A stretch of DNA of 64,000 nt from an uncultured Victivallales bacterium (lineage in GTDB: Bacteria; Verrucomicrobiota; Lentisphaeria; Victivallales; UBA1829): assembly GCA_944390795.1 (NCBI GenBank), contig CALXRI010000001.1, forward strand, positions 124,001 to 188,000, written 5' to 3'. A model generated the notes under the pieces. The model was given only the letters and a program-made list of their open reading frames with translations, ran no database searches and was not told the DNA's origin. The position numbers were made by a program, and so were the translations under genes. This document shows positions 16,844-24,663 of the stretch, one piece after another (the stretch's first letter is position 1; each line of letters begins with the position of its first letter).

Positions 16844-18196
16844 TTATTCGTTGACTTTCAGCGTTTCAATGTCGCTGATCGCCGCCTTCTTATAGGACTG
16901 TTTGACGCCGGGCTCCGGCTCGAACATGATTTCATCCTTCAGCGTGGCGGCGAGCCGTCCGACACGGACCAGGCCCGACTTCAGCGTCAGTTTTGCATTC
17001 GGAATCCAGAGCGTCAGATTCTGCAGGCGCTTGATTTCGCCCTTTTTGATTTCAAAGGAGTAGGAGCGCTTTTCCGGACGGCCCCGCTTGTGCGCGACGG
17101 TGACGATATGTTTTCCCATGCTCAGATTGCGGAGCGACAGAAGTTTGGACATGCCGGGGCTGGCGGGATCCGGTTCGGTTGTGCCGACCATCTTCCCGTC
17201 CAGATAGACTGTGATATGCGGGGGAACCGTCACGAGATCGACTCCTCCGGTATTGCTGTCCAGACTGAGCGCGACTTCCAGCTCGTTGCCCGCCGTCACG
17301 GTGACTTCGCGCGTTGCCGGATCGAATCCCTCCTTTTCCAGACGGATGCGGTAGACACCGGGAAGAAGCTGCTTGAGCTCCATCGGAGTGTCCGAATACT
17401 GCTTGTCGTTCACGAATACGCGCGCGCCTTCGGGGCTGGAGGTGATTTTCAGAGTGCTTGGAATGATCTCAAGTTTGAGGTTTTTCAAAACCGTCTCCTG
17501 CCGTCTTGTCACTGTCACAACCTGCTTCAGCGTAACATAGCCTTCCCTGGCGATTTCCAGATTGTGCCGCCCCTCTTCAATACGTTCGGAGAAAGGCGTG
17601 CGCCCCATTACCGTGCCGTCCAGCGTGACGGTTGCTCCGCTCGGGCTGGAGGTGATTTTCAGCGTTCCCACGTTGGACGCAAGATCGGTCTTGAGCAGAA
17701 GCGGCCGTCCGTCCTCGTTCATTTTCCAGGATACGGTCCGCTTTGTATAGCCGCTTTTGTTCAGTTCGGCGGAATACTCCCCGTAGGGAAGATCCCTGAT
17801 GATCAGAGGGGTTTCCCCAATCTTCCTTCCCTGAAACACGACCGGCGCCGCGGAAGGCACGCTTGTCAGCATCACGGATGCCGTGACGGGATTCAGTTCC
17901 ACATTGATTTTCTGATCCGCCCCCTGTTTGATTTCGGTCCTGACCAGTTCGGTTTTGTACCCCGGCAGTTCCAGCTGGATTACATAGGTGGAAGGCGGGA
18001 GCGAACATTTGAAAGGGGTCCGGCCGCGTTCCTTTCCCAGCATGGACACCGCCGCCCCGGACGGGACGGAGGTGATCTCCAGTTTCGGCTTCGGCGCGGC
18101 AGGCTGTTTTTTCCCGCATCCGGTAACCGGAAGAACGGCGGCAATCAGCAGAGAGAGAAAGAGCATGGAAAGGATCGTTCTCATATTCATCGTCAT
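16844..18196 (-). CDS. PEGA-repeat lipoprotein
   Basis: A 450-residue lipoprotein: a hydrophobic signal ends in the lipobox LPVTGC. The mature part is a string of about five PEGA domains, each starting with a [LV]-x-[IL]-T-S-x-P-S/E-G-A type strand (LEITSVPSGA, VMLTSVPSAA, LKITSSPSGA, LKITSSPEGA, VDLVTVPPHI) and ending in a G-x-Y/H strand. PEGA repeats are beta-rich extracytoplasmic modules tied to surface-layer or envelope assembly. The start at 18196 overlaps the stop of the FHA gene (ATGA). It probably acts as the outer or periplasmic partner of the FHA membrane protein (inference). Confidence 0.85.
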   Translation of the reverse strand: MTMNMRTILSMLFLSLLIAAVLPVTGCGKKQPAAPKPKLEITSVPSGAAVSMLGKERGRTPFKCSLPPSTYVIQLELPGYKTELVRTEIKQGADQKINVELNPVTASVMLTSVPSAAPVVFQGRKIGETPLIIRDLPYGEYSAELNKSGYTKRTVSWKMNEDGRPLLLKTDLASNVGTLKITSSPSGATVTLDGTVMGRTPFSERIEEGRHNLEIAREGYVTLKQVVTVTRRQETVLKNLKLEIIPSTLKITSSPEGARVFVNDKQYSDTPMELKQLLPGVYRIRLEKEGFDPATREVTVTAGNELEVALSLDSNTGGVDLVTVPPHITVYLDGKMVGTTEPDPASPGMSKLLSLRNLSMGKHIVTVAHKRGRPEKRSYSFEIKKGEIKRLQNLTLWIPNAKLTLKSGLVRVGRLAATLKDEIMFEPEPGVKQSYKKAAISDIETLKVNE

Positions 18197-19698
18197 TTTT
18201 TCCCTCTTAAGACAGTTTCGAGTTTGATCTTGCTGGCGCGCGCCTTCTGATAGGGTTTGCTGTCCGGATCCAGATAATCCATGAGTTTCTGGCATTCCTG
18301 TGCGGCTTCGGCCAGTTGTCTCCTGCGGAGCAGGATGTTGATGTTGGTTTCCGCCTCCTTGATCATCTTCTTCAGAATTCCCTCGGCTTCCTTGAGGTGT
18401 TTTGCCGCGATGTTCAGTTCCTTCGGCGGAGGATCGAACTGTTCGTAGAACTCCACGGCGATCTGATAACGGAGGATGGCGTTGCGCAGATTTTCCGGCC
18501 GCGCCTGATAGTTGGCGAAGAGATCCTCCGCCTTCTGGAATGCCTTTTCGGCTTCGGCGCGCATTTCCTCTGCGGAAAGCGAGACCGTTTTCAGACCGTA
18601 ATCCTCGGCGAAGCGGTCGATTGCCATTTCAATCGATTCAAAGGAGTTTCTGGGATAGTTGTTGCGGACCGTGATGCTGTTCAGATAAGGTCCGTAGGCG
18701 ATTGTCAGCAAGCGCGTTTCATCCACGCCGTCTGCGGAGGGAGAGGGTTCCTCCTGCTCCAGTTTCATGAAATCGGTTTCCTTGATGGAACTGAGCAGCG
18801 TCTTTCTGTATTCCGGATTGATTTCTCCGAATTTCCGAACGAAATGCCGGCGGTGTTTCAGGTCGTCAAGCATGAAAACCGCCGAATTGTCCTTGATTTT
18901 CAACGAAAAGCGGAAGACGTTGTCTTTGGAGACAATCTGCTTTTCATAATTCAGATAGAAGGGATTGCGGTCGGAAATGGAAAGCCGTGCGGGCGGAGGC
19001 GTCTTCTGTGCAGGCGCATTCCCGAACATGAGAAAAAGTGAGACGACAATGACCGCAACGCCGATGACTCCGACCGTGAACAGGAGATTCCCCCGTCGGA
19101 GGAAGTGATGTTCGGCTGTGTTTTTCTGCTCTTTTTTTCCGGAAAAGAGATTGTTGATGTCGGGGGCGGGGGAGGCAGTTGCCGCCGGGGCGTTTTCCCC
19201 TGCCTTCGCGGAGGGAAGGGATCCCTTGAAAATTTTTTTCTTCTGTTCGTTCCGGCCTGTTTCCGGAGAGGGGTCCTTCGGAGGCTGTTCCGGCATTTCC
19301 GGCGGCGCAGACGCCGGACGGGATGTATGGAAAATCACCTGCGGCTTCTTCTTTTTCCGGGTCTGGTCCTCAAGGATTTCCGCGGTTTTTTCCGCGGCAG
19401 CCGCATTTTCCTCTCCGAAGCGCAGCACCTGGTCTCCGACAAGAATCACATCCCCGTCTTTCAACGGGGTGGACATCGTAAGCGGATTGCCGTTGAGCGT
19501 GGTGCCGTTGGTGCTTCCGAGATCTTCAATGCACCATTTTCCCGCCGGATTCCTGCTGATTTTCGCATGGTAGCGCGACACGCCGCCGATCAGAAGCTGG
19601 ATGTCGTTGTCGGTCTCCCTTCCGATTCTGACGCCGTCCGGCGCAATTTCCTGCGATTGTCCTGTTCTGGGGCCGTTCAGAAAATAAAGTTTTATCAT
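18193..19698 (-). CDS. FHA-domain single-pass membrane protein
   Basis: A 501-residue protein with an N-terminal cytosolic forkhead-associated domain (about 20-95; VRIGRETDNDIQL, SRYHAKI, DLGSTNGTTLNG, all key phosphothreonine-binding residues kept), a charged Pro-rich linker, one transmembrane helix (about 204-226), and an extracytoplasmic part with a helical C terminus (about 380-500) that may form a tetratricopeptide-like or coiled-coil bundle. FHA domains read phosphothreonine, so a Ser/Thr kinase outside the window may control it. RBS AAGGA lies 8 nt upstream; the DUF192 stop is 3 nt away and the PEGA gene overlaps its end. Confidence 0.85.
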   Translation of the reverse strand: MIKLYFLNGPRTGQSQEIAPDGVRIGRETDNDIQLLIGGVSRYHAKISRNPAGKWCIEDLGSTNGTTLNGNPLTMSTPLKDGDVILVGDQVLRFGEENAAAAEKTAEILEDQTRKKKKPQVIFHTSRPASAPPEMPEQPPKDPSPETGRNEQKKKIFKGSLPSAKAGENAPAATASPAPDINNLFSGKKEQKNTAEHHFLRRGNLLFTVGVIGVAVIVVSLFLMFGNAPAQKTPPPARLSISDRNPFYLNYEKQIVSKDNVFRFSLKIKDNSAVFMLDDLKHRRHFVRKFGEINPEYRKTLLSSIKETDFMKLEQEEPSPSADGVDETRLLTIAYGPYLNSITVRNNYPRNSFESIEMAIDRFAEDYGLKTVSLSAEEMRAEAEKAFQKAEDLFANYQARPENLRNAILRYQIAVEFYEQFDPPPKELNIAAKHLKEAEGILKKMIKEAETNINILLRRRQLAEAAQECQKLMDYLDPDSKPYQKARASKIKLETVLRGKK

Positions 19699-19701
19699 CT
19701 T

Positions 19702-20130
19702 TTATTCCTTCTCCTCACAACGAACCGCGCCTTCCGCCGTTTTCCGGCGCATCAGCGCATCAGCCAGTTGTCTCTCCATTCTCGCATCCGCCACCGCCGC
19801 CAGATCGACGATATCGCCGGCGGTGCTGGAAGTCCGTTCGATTGCTCCAACCGGTAACTCTATCACATAAAACGCCTTTTTGCAATGTACAAACGGATTC
19901 CAGGGGCGTAAATTCGGCACTGTTTTCAGGATTTTGTGATCCGGTCCGACAAAAATCACATCCAGGGGAATTGACATGAAACAGGTGTGAATCGAACTGC
20001 AGCGGTCGAAGACCATGGCGTCGAATCCGTCGAATTTCCTCCGGATCATTCCCCGGGCCCGCTGGAAAGGTCCCAGCGCGCAAACCGGCCGGGTGGAGAT
20101 CACTGTTTTTTTTGTCAGGTTGCAGATCAT
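19702..20130 (-). CDS. DUF192 family protein
   Basis: A 142-residue protein matching DUF192 from about residue 10 to 105: a short beta start, MVFDRCSSIHTCFMSIPLDVIFV, then VPNLRPWNPFVHCKKAFYVIELPVGAIE. In many members the domain is exported, but here no signal peptide is seen. The family is often found next to Tad/Flp pilus genes, and this copy lies 10 nt after tadC and 3 nt before the FHA gene. Its biochemical role is not established. The C-terminal 35 residues are charged and helical. Confidence 0.82.
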   Translation of the reverse strand: MICNLTKKTVISTRPVCALGPFQRARGMIRRKFDGFDAMVFDRCSSIHTCFMSIPLDVIFVGPDHKILKTVPNLRPWNPFVHCKKAFYVIELPVGAIERTSSTAGDIVDLAAVADARMERQLADALMRRKTAEGAVRCEEKE

Positions 20131-20140
20131 CGCATCCTCG

Positions 20141-21016
20141 TCAGGAAAGGGTTTTCAGCGCCTCATATGCAATCGGGCCGATCAGGATGAGGAACACGCA
20201 CGGGAAAATGAACACCACAACCGGAAAGAGAATCTTGACAGGCGCTTCGTTGGCGAGCTTTTCCGCCCGGACAAAACGCTTGTTGCGCAGCTGGTCGCCC
20301 TGAATGCGCAGAAGCTGCCCGATGCTCACGCCGAGTTCGTCCGCCTGCACGATCGCGTTGACGACGGAGGCGAGTTCCGGCTGCCGCACCCGGTCGCTCA
20401 TTTCCTTCAGAGCCGCCGAGCGGCCTTTCCCGAGCTGGATTTCATGCAGAGCACGGTTCAGTTCCTCGCCGAGAGGATCGTTTTTGCGCCGCGCCATGAT
20501 GTCCCGGAGCGCCGTCAGGAAATCTTTTCCCGCCTCCACGGAAAGCGTCAGAAGATCCAGCACGTTCGGAAGCGATTTCAGAATGGACAGATGCCGTTTC
20601 GCCACCACCTGTTTCAGCCAGACCGAGGGATAGCAGGCAAGCGCAAACCAGAGCAGCAGACCCGAAAGCGCATTGTTGCCCAGGGCAAACAGAATGAAAA
20701 CCAGAAAGCCGAAAATCGCCATGAACACTTTCAGCGCGAAAAACCGCTCTCCCGAAACCGCCTGGTCCAGACTTGCCATCTGGATCAGCTCTTCCGTCTG
20801 CCTGCGTGAAGGTTCAAAGAAGGATGCGTCGGAGAGAAAGCGCACGTTGGAAACCAGCGGAAGGAAAATACGGAAAAACAGCGGCAGCCTGGCATATTCA
20901 TGCATTTCGTCCTCCTGTTTTTCAATTTCGATCATGCGGAACAGATCAAAAACCAGAAGGAAAAGGCATCCGGCCGCCACCGCGGCGCAGAGACTGGCGA
21001 GCACTGTAAAAAACAT
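20141..21016 (-). CDS. tadC: Type II secretion F-domain protein TadC
   Basis: A 291-residue inner-membrane platform protein of the Tad (tight adherence) system. It has an N-terminal membrane helix, a pair near 110-145, and a C-terminal hydrophobic segment (ILFPVVVFIFPCVFLILIGP), with the T2SSF domain between them (SLPNVLDLLTLSVEAGKDF ... LGVSIGQLLRIQGDQLR). TadB and TadC form a heterodimeric platform that couples the TadA/CpaF ATPase to pilus or secretion assembly. It lies 14 nt after tadB in the same operon. Confidence 0.9.
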   Translation of the reverse strand: MFFTVLASLCAAVAAGCLFLLVFDLFRMIEIEKQEDEMHEYARLPLFFRIFLPLVSNVRFLSDASFFEPSRRQTEELIQMASLDQAVSGERFFALKVFMAIFGFLVFILFALGNNALSGLLLWFALACYPSVWLKQVVAKRHLSILKSLPNVLDLLTLSVEAGKDFLTALRDIMARRKNDPLGEELNRALHEIQLGKGRSAALKEMSDRVRQPELASVVNAIVQADELGVSIGQLLRIQGDQLRNKRFVRAEKLANEAPVKILFPVVVFIFPCVFLILIGPIAYEALKTLS

Positions 21017-21030
21017 GGGATTCTCCTTTG

Positions 21031-21912
21031 TCAGATGTCAATGGAGGTTATTTTCCGGATCAGCAGGAAGCCGGCGAGGTCAAGCACGATCACAAGAATG
21101 ATGCACAGGATTCCCGGCAGACTGGAAAAGAAATTCGTCATCATGTCCGTGGCGATGTACATCATGGCGATGAAAAGCGCCCACGGCATGAGACCGATGA
21201 TAACCGCCTGCATCCGTCCCTGCGCGGTCAGCGCCCGAATCCGTCCGGTGATGCGTACGCGTTCCCGGATCACGGAGGCGAGCCGTTCCAGAATCGAGGT
21301 CAGTTCGCCGCCGGTCTGCCGCGCTGTGACGATCGCGATTGCGACCAGTTCGAAATCCGGGCAGTTCAGACGCGCGGCCATTTTATCCAGTGCGTCGTCC
21401 AGCGAAACGCCGAGATGACTTTCATGCATCAGGAGGCTGAATTCGGAGGAGAGCGGCTTGCGGTTTTCGTTCGCGACCACCTCCAGAGCCTGGTTGATGC
21501 TGAAGCCTGCCTTCAGCGAACCGCTGATGGAAAGCAGGGCGTCTTCCAGCTGTTCGTTGAATTTCGTCAGACGCTGTTTCCGCAGGTGGCGCAGAAGCAG
21601 GCGCGGTCCCGGGAAGGATGCGCCTCCCGCAAGCAGTGCGGCGACCACGCCTTTGGTCAAAGTCATGTTTTCGACGAAAAACGCAACCGCCATTACTGCG
21701 ACGGCCGCGCAGAGAGCGGAAATCGCGAAGCTGATATCCAGAATTTTCGACGGCGGCATGTTCAGAAGCACGTCGTCCATTTCCACGGAAGCCTCCTGAA
21801 TGAAGCGTTCCCGGTAGCGTGCGGAAAATGCCGAAATGAATTCGACGAAAATGAGCGCCGTGCAGGTCGCGGCGATTCCGGCGCAGAGACTGGCGAGGAT
21901 GGTGAAGTTCAT
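21031..21912 (-). CDS. tadB: Type II secretion F-domain protein TadB
   Basis: A 293-residue inner-membrane protein, the partner of TadC. It shows a first membrane helix, a pair around 65-110, the T2SSF core (FNEQLEDALLSISGSLKAGFSINQALEVV, then ARQTGGELTSILERLASVIRERVRI) and a C-terminal helical hairpin. The order TadB before TadC and the 4-nt ATGA overlap with the ATPase gene are as in classical tad/cpa operons. Its first residues resemble those of TadC (FTxLASLCAxxAA), pointing to an old duplication. Confidence 0.9.
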   Translation of the reverse strand: MNFTILASLCAGIAATCTALIFVEFISAFSARYRERFIQEASVEMDDVLLNMPPSKILDISFAISALCAAVAVMAVAFFVENMTLTKGVVAALLAGGASFPGPRLLLRHLRKQRLTKFNEQLEDALLSISGSLKAGFSINQALEVVANENRKPLSSEFSLLMHESHLGVSLDDALDKMAARLNCPDFELVAIAIVTARQTGGELTSILERLASVIRERVRITGRIRALTAQGRMQAVIIGLMPWALFIAMMYIATDMMTNFFSSLPGILCIILVIVLDLAGFLLIRKITSIDI

Positions 21913-23675
21913 CGCGCACCTCCGTTTCCGGAGCTCTTGTTGTTGAACATCGAAATGTCCAGATTCATTCCCGCACGCCTGATGTCGTCCATGAAGGTCG
22001 GGATGCTGCCGGTCGGGACATAGCGCCCGGTCATTTTCCCGTCCTTGTCCCAGCCGTCCTGCTTGAAGACGAAAATGTCCTGCATCGTGATGATTTCGCC
22101 TTCCATCTTGGTGATTTCGCTGACATGGGTGACTTTGCGCGAGCCGTCCTTTTCGCGGGAGATCTGCACGATGATCGAGATGGCCGAGGCGATCTGCTCG
22201 CGGATGGCGCGCAGCGGAAGATCGAATCCCGCCATGAGCACGAGCGTTTCGAGGCGGGAAAGGGCGTCGCGCGGAGAATTCGCGTGAATCGTCGTCAGCG
22301 ACCCGTCATGACCGGTGTTCATCGCCTGGAGCATGTCGAGCGCCTCGCCGCCGCGGCACTCGCCGATGACGATGCGGTCCGGACGCATGCGCAGCGCGTT
22401 CTTCACCAGGTCGCGGATGCTGATTTCACCCTTGCCTTCGATGTTGGCGGGACGCGCCTCCAGACGCACGACATGATCCTGCCGCAGCTGCAGTTCGGCG
22501 GCGTCCTCAATTGTCAGGATGCGTTCGGTGTCCGGCAGAAAGCCGCTCAGGATGTTGAGCAGCGTCGTTTTTCCGGAACCGGTTCCGCCGGAGATCACAA
22601 TGTTCTTGCGCAGTTTCACGCAGACATCGAGAAAGTGCGCGATGTCCGCGGAGATCGAGCCGAAGCGGATCAGATCCCCGACCTGCAGAGGCACCTTCGA
22701 GAATTTCCGGATCGTGATGGAGGGGCCGACAAGCGAGAGCGGCGGGATGATCGCATTGACGCGCGAACCGTCCTTGAGTCTGGCGTCCACCATCGGGGAA
22801 CTTTCGTCGATGCGTCTGCCGAGCGGAGAGACGATGCGTTCGATTGCCGCGATCACCTGGTTGTTGTCCGCGAACGCCATGTCGGTCCGGTGGAGCTTGC
22901 CCTTGTATTCCACATAGATGTGGTCGGGACCGTTCACCATGATTTCCGTGATGGAGGGCATTGCGATCAGCTCTTCAAGCGGACCGAGTCCGATCGCCTC
23001 GTGAAGCAGTTCCCGTTCGATCAGTTCCTTGGAAATGCTTTTCGGAAGCGGAATGGAGATTTCCTCGACGATTTCGTGAATGGTGTTGGCGGCCTTCCGG
23101 TTCAGGTCTTTTTCCGATGCGCCGCTCATGACAAGACGTTTCAGGTTCAAACGCTTGATGAGTTCGGCGTGAGCGCGTTTCTTGATTTCCTGCAGGAGCG
23201 GACGATCCTCGAACGGCACGCCGGAAACCGCGAGGATTTCCACGCCGGAATGTCCGGGCGAAGAGATTGTTTCCAGACGGTTCTCGAGGTAATTCTGCGG
23301 TTCTTTCACAGGATTTTCCTCTTCCTTCTCCGGAGGTTCCGGGGCGGAAACTGTAAGCGGCTGCGCGTCAATTGGTTCCGGTTCCTTTGCGGGGAATTCG
23401 ATGAGAATGCTTCCGATGCGGATTTCGTCGCCCGGCAGAACTTCTTTCGGTGTTGCGCCGACGCGTTCGCCGTCCAGAAAGGTCCCCGTGTCGGATTCCA
23501 GATCCATCACGCGGATTCCGTCTTCCGCCACCAGAAGCTGGCAGTGGCGCACGGAAACGCCGTCGGCGTCCAGCTGGATGTGGGAATCCGCGCCGGAGCC
23601 GATCACGTAGACCCCGTTTCCGAGCTGTCCCGTGACGGGTTCGTTTTCCGGAATTCTGATCAGGATGTCATGCAT
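21909..23675 (-). CDS. cpaF: CpaF/TadA-type secretion ATPase with N-terminal FHA domain
   Basis: The motor of the Tad-type machine: a 588-residue hexameric ATPase with Walker A GGTGSGKT at 363-370, Walker B RIVIGE at 434-439 and the TTIHANS His-box after it. Unusually, residues about 15-95 form an FHA domain (VSVRHC, SDTGTFLDG), replacing the shorter N terminus of typical CpaF (about 400-500 residues); a Pro/Glu-rich linker joins the two. This suggests phosphothreonine-dependent control or recruitment. It lies 14 nt after cpaB and overlaps tadB. Confidence 0.93.
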   Translation of the reverse strand: MHDILIRIPENEPVTGQLGNGVYVIGSGADSHIQLDADGVSVRHCQLLVAEDGIRVMDLESDTGTFLDGERVGATPKEVLPGDEIRIGSILIEFPAKEPEPIDAQPLTVSAPEPPEKEEENPVKEPQNYLENRLETISSPGHSGVEILAVSGVPFEDRPLLQEIKKRAHAELIKRLNLKRLVMSGASEKDLNRKAANTIHEIVEEISIPLPKSISKELIERELLHEAIGLGPLEELIAMPSITEIMVNGPDHIYVEYKGKLHRTDMAFADNNQVIAAIERIVSPLGRRIDESSPMVDARLKDGSRVNAIIPPLSLVGPSITIRKFSKVPLQVGDLIRFGSISADIAHFLDVCVKLRKNIVISGGTGSGKTTLLNILSGFLPDTERILTIEDAAELQLRQDHVVRLEARPANIEGKGEISIRDLVKNALRMRPDRIVIGECRGGEALDMLQAMNTGHDGSLTTIHANSPRDALSRLETLVLMAGFDLPLRAIREQIASAISIIVQISREKDGSRKVTHVSEITKMEGEIITMQDIFVFKQDGWDKDGKMTGRYVPTGSIPTFMDDIRRAGMNLDISMFNNKSSGNGGAR

Positions 23676-23689
23676 GTTGATTCCATCCG

Positions 23690-24490
23690 TTATCTTCCGG
23701 AGCGGAGCATTTTTTCCCGCTCGGCGTTGTAGCTCATGATGTTTTTCTGCAGGAAATTCCAGTTGACGCTCTGAAGCTTCTGCGTGATCGCGGATTCCTC
23801 ATAATTGCGCAGGCTCATGGTGATGCGTCCCTTCTGGGAGGCGAAGATGATCATTTCCACTTCCTTGGGTGTCAGTTCGAGCGTCACGGTGCTGTAGCTT
23901 CGCGGCACATAGACGTTCTGTCCGCCGGAGGAGAGGAATCCCATGTCGGTTCCGGTGGCAATTACCCGGACGCGCTGGAGAATGGTCATTGTGATCGTGT
24001 CAAGCGAGGAGTCCCCGCGGGTGTCCGGAAAGCGGAACGTCCCGATCAGGTCCACATAATTGTTAGGCTGCACAAGGCCTGTCACGGAGCTTGTCGCGTC
24101 CACGGAGATCGAGACGGCACGGTAGCCGGGACGGATCAGGGAGGTGAGACCGGTTTTTCCGGAAGAAAGGGAGACCTTGAGATCGCTCCACTGAAGCAGC
24201 GTTCCCGCCCGGATCAGCGACTGCGCCTCCCGTCCGATCACCAGGGAGCGTCTGTCATACGGAATCTCCCGTTCGTATTTCGCATTGCGGAAACGCTGGA
24301 CAAGCTGTTTGCGGATCATGTCCTCCGTGATCTTCTCCCCTTCCGGAATGTCCCTGGTGACCTGGATCAGATAGATCTTATAGGTTTCGCCCTGAAGACG
24401 CGCCTTTTCCCTGTTGATCTGCGTAAAGGTGAACATGAAAGCCAGCACGCCGAACAGCACGGCGCCGAGAAGCAGCAGTTTCTGTTTCAT
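23690..24490 (-). CDS. cpaB: Flp pilus assembly protein CpaB (RcpC)
   Basis: A 266-residue periplasmic protein anchored by one N-terminal helix (about 5-22), with a SAF domain starting at YLIQVTRDIPEGEKITEDMI and the RPGYRAVSISVDATSSVTGLVQPNNYVDLIG core of CpaB. In Tad systems CpaB sits near the secretin in the periplasm. The ATG at 24490 has GGGGA 5 nt upstream and is preferred over the in-frame ATG at 24544. It is the first gene of the operon, behind a 173-bp region with a palindrome and a 20-bp tandem repeat. No cpaC secretin gene follows, where one would be expected. Confidence 0.88.
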   Translation of the reverse strand: MKQKLLLLGAVLFGVLAFMFTFTQINREKARLQGETYKIYLIQVTRDIPEGEKITEDMIRKQLVQRFRNAKYEREIPYDRRSLVIGREAQSLIRAGTLLQWSDLKVSLSSGKTGLTSLIRPGYRAVSISVDATSSVTGLVQPNNYVDLIGTFRFPDTRGDSSLDTITMTILQRVRVIATGTDMGFLSSGGQNVYVPRSYSTVTLELTPKEVEMIIFASQKGRITMSLRNYEESAITQKLQSVNWNFLQKNIMSYNAEREKMLRSGR

Positions 24491-24570
24491 TTGTATCCCC
24501 GGGATTTCTTGTTGTGATGCAAGACATAAATTCCATACCTTCAAACGGAATATACATTCCTCTCCCCCGG

Positions 24571-24593
24571 TTTTCCATGGACGGCATGGAAAA
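24571..24593. promoter_or_regulatory. Palindrome in the cpaB promoter region
   Basis: A perfect 9-bp inverted repeat TTTTCCATG-N5-CATGGAAAA. On the minus strand it overlaps the place where a -35 box would lie for a TATATT -10 (plus 24549-24554) ahead of cpaB. No T-run follows it in the uvrB direction, so an operator is more likely than a terminator. Confidence 0.4.
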
Positions 24594-24600
24594 AAGCGGA

Positions 24601-24640
24601 TTTTTTCTCCGAACTTCCGTTTTTTTCTCCGAACTTCCGT
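24601..24640. repeat. 20-bp exact tandem duplication
   Basis: Two adjacent identical 20-mers, TTTTTTCTCCGAACTTCCGT, lie between the end of uvrB and the cpaB promoter. Phased direct repeats like this can be activator sites; a replication slip is the plain alternative. Confidence 0.7.
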
Positions 24641-24663
24641 TCCCGGGAAATCTACCGCGTGTT

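Noticed and set aside
24601-24640. Possible CRISPR-like repeats
   Set aside because: Only two adjacent 20-mers without spacers; the other arrays (30061-30177, 44111-44170) are coding repeats. No cas gene is present.
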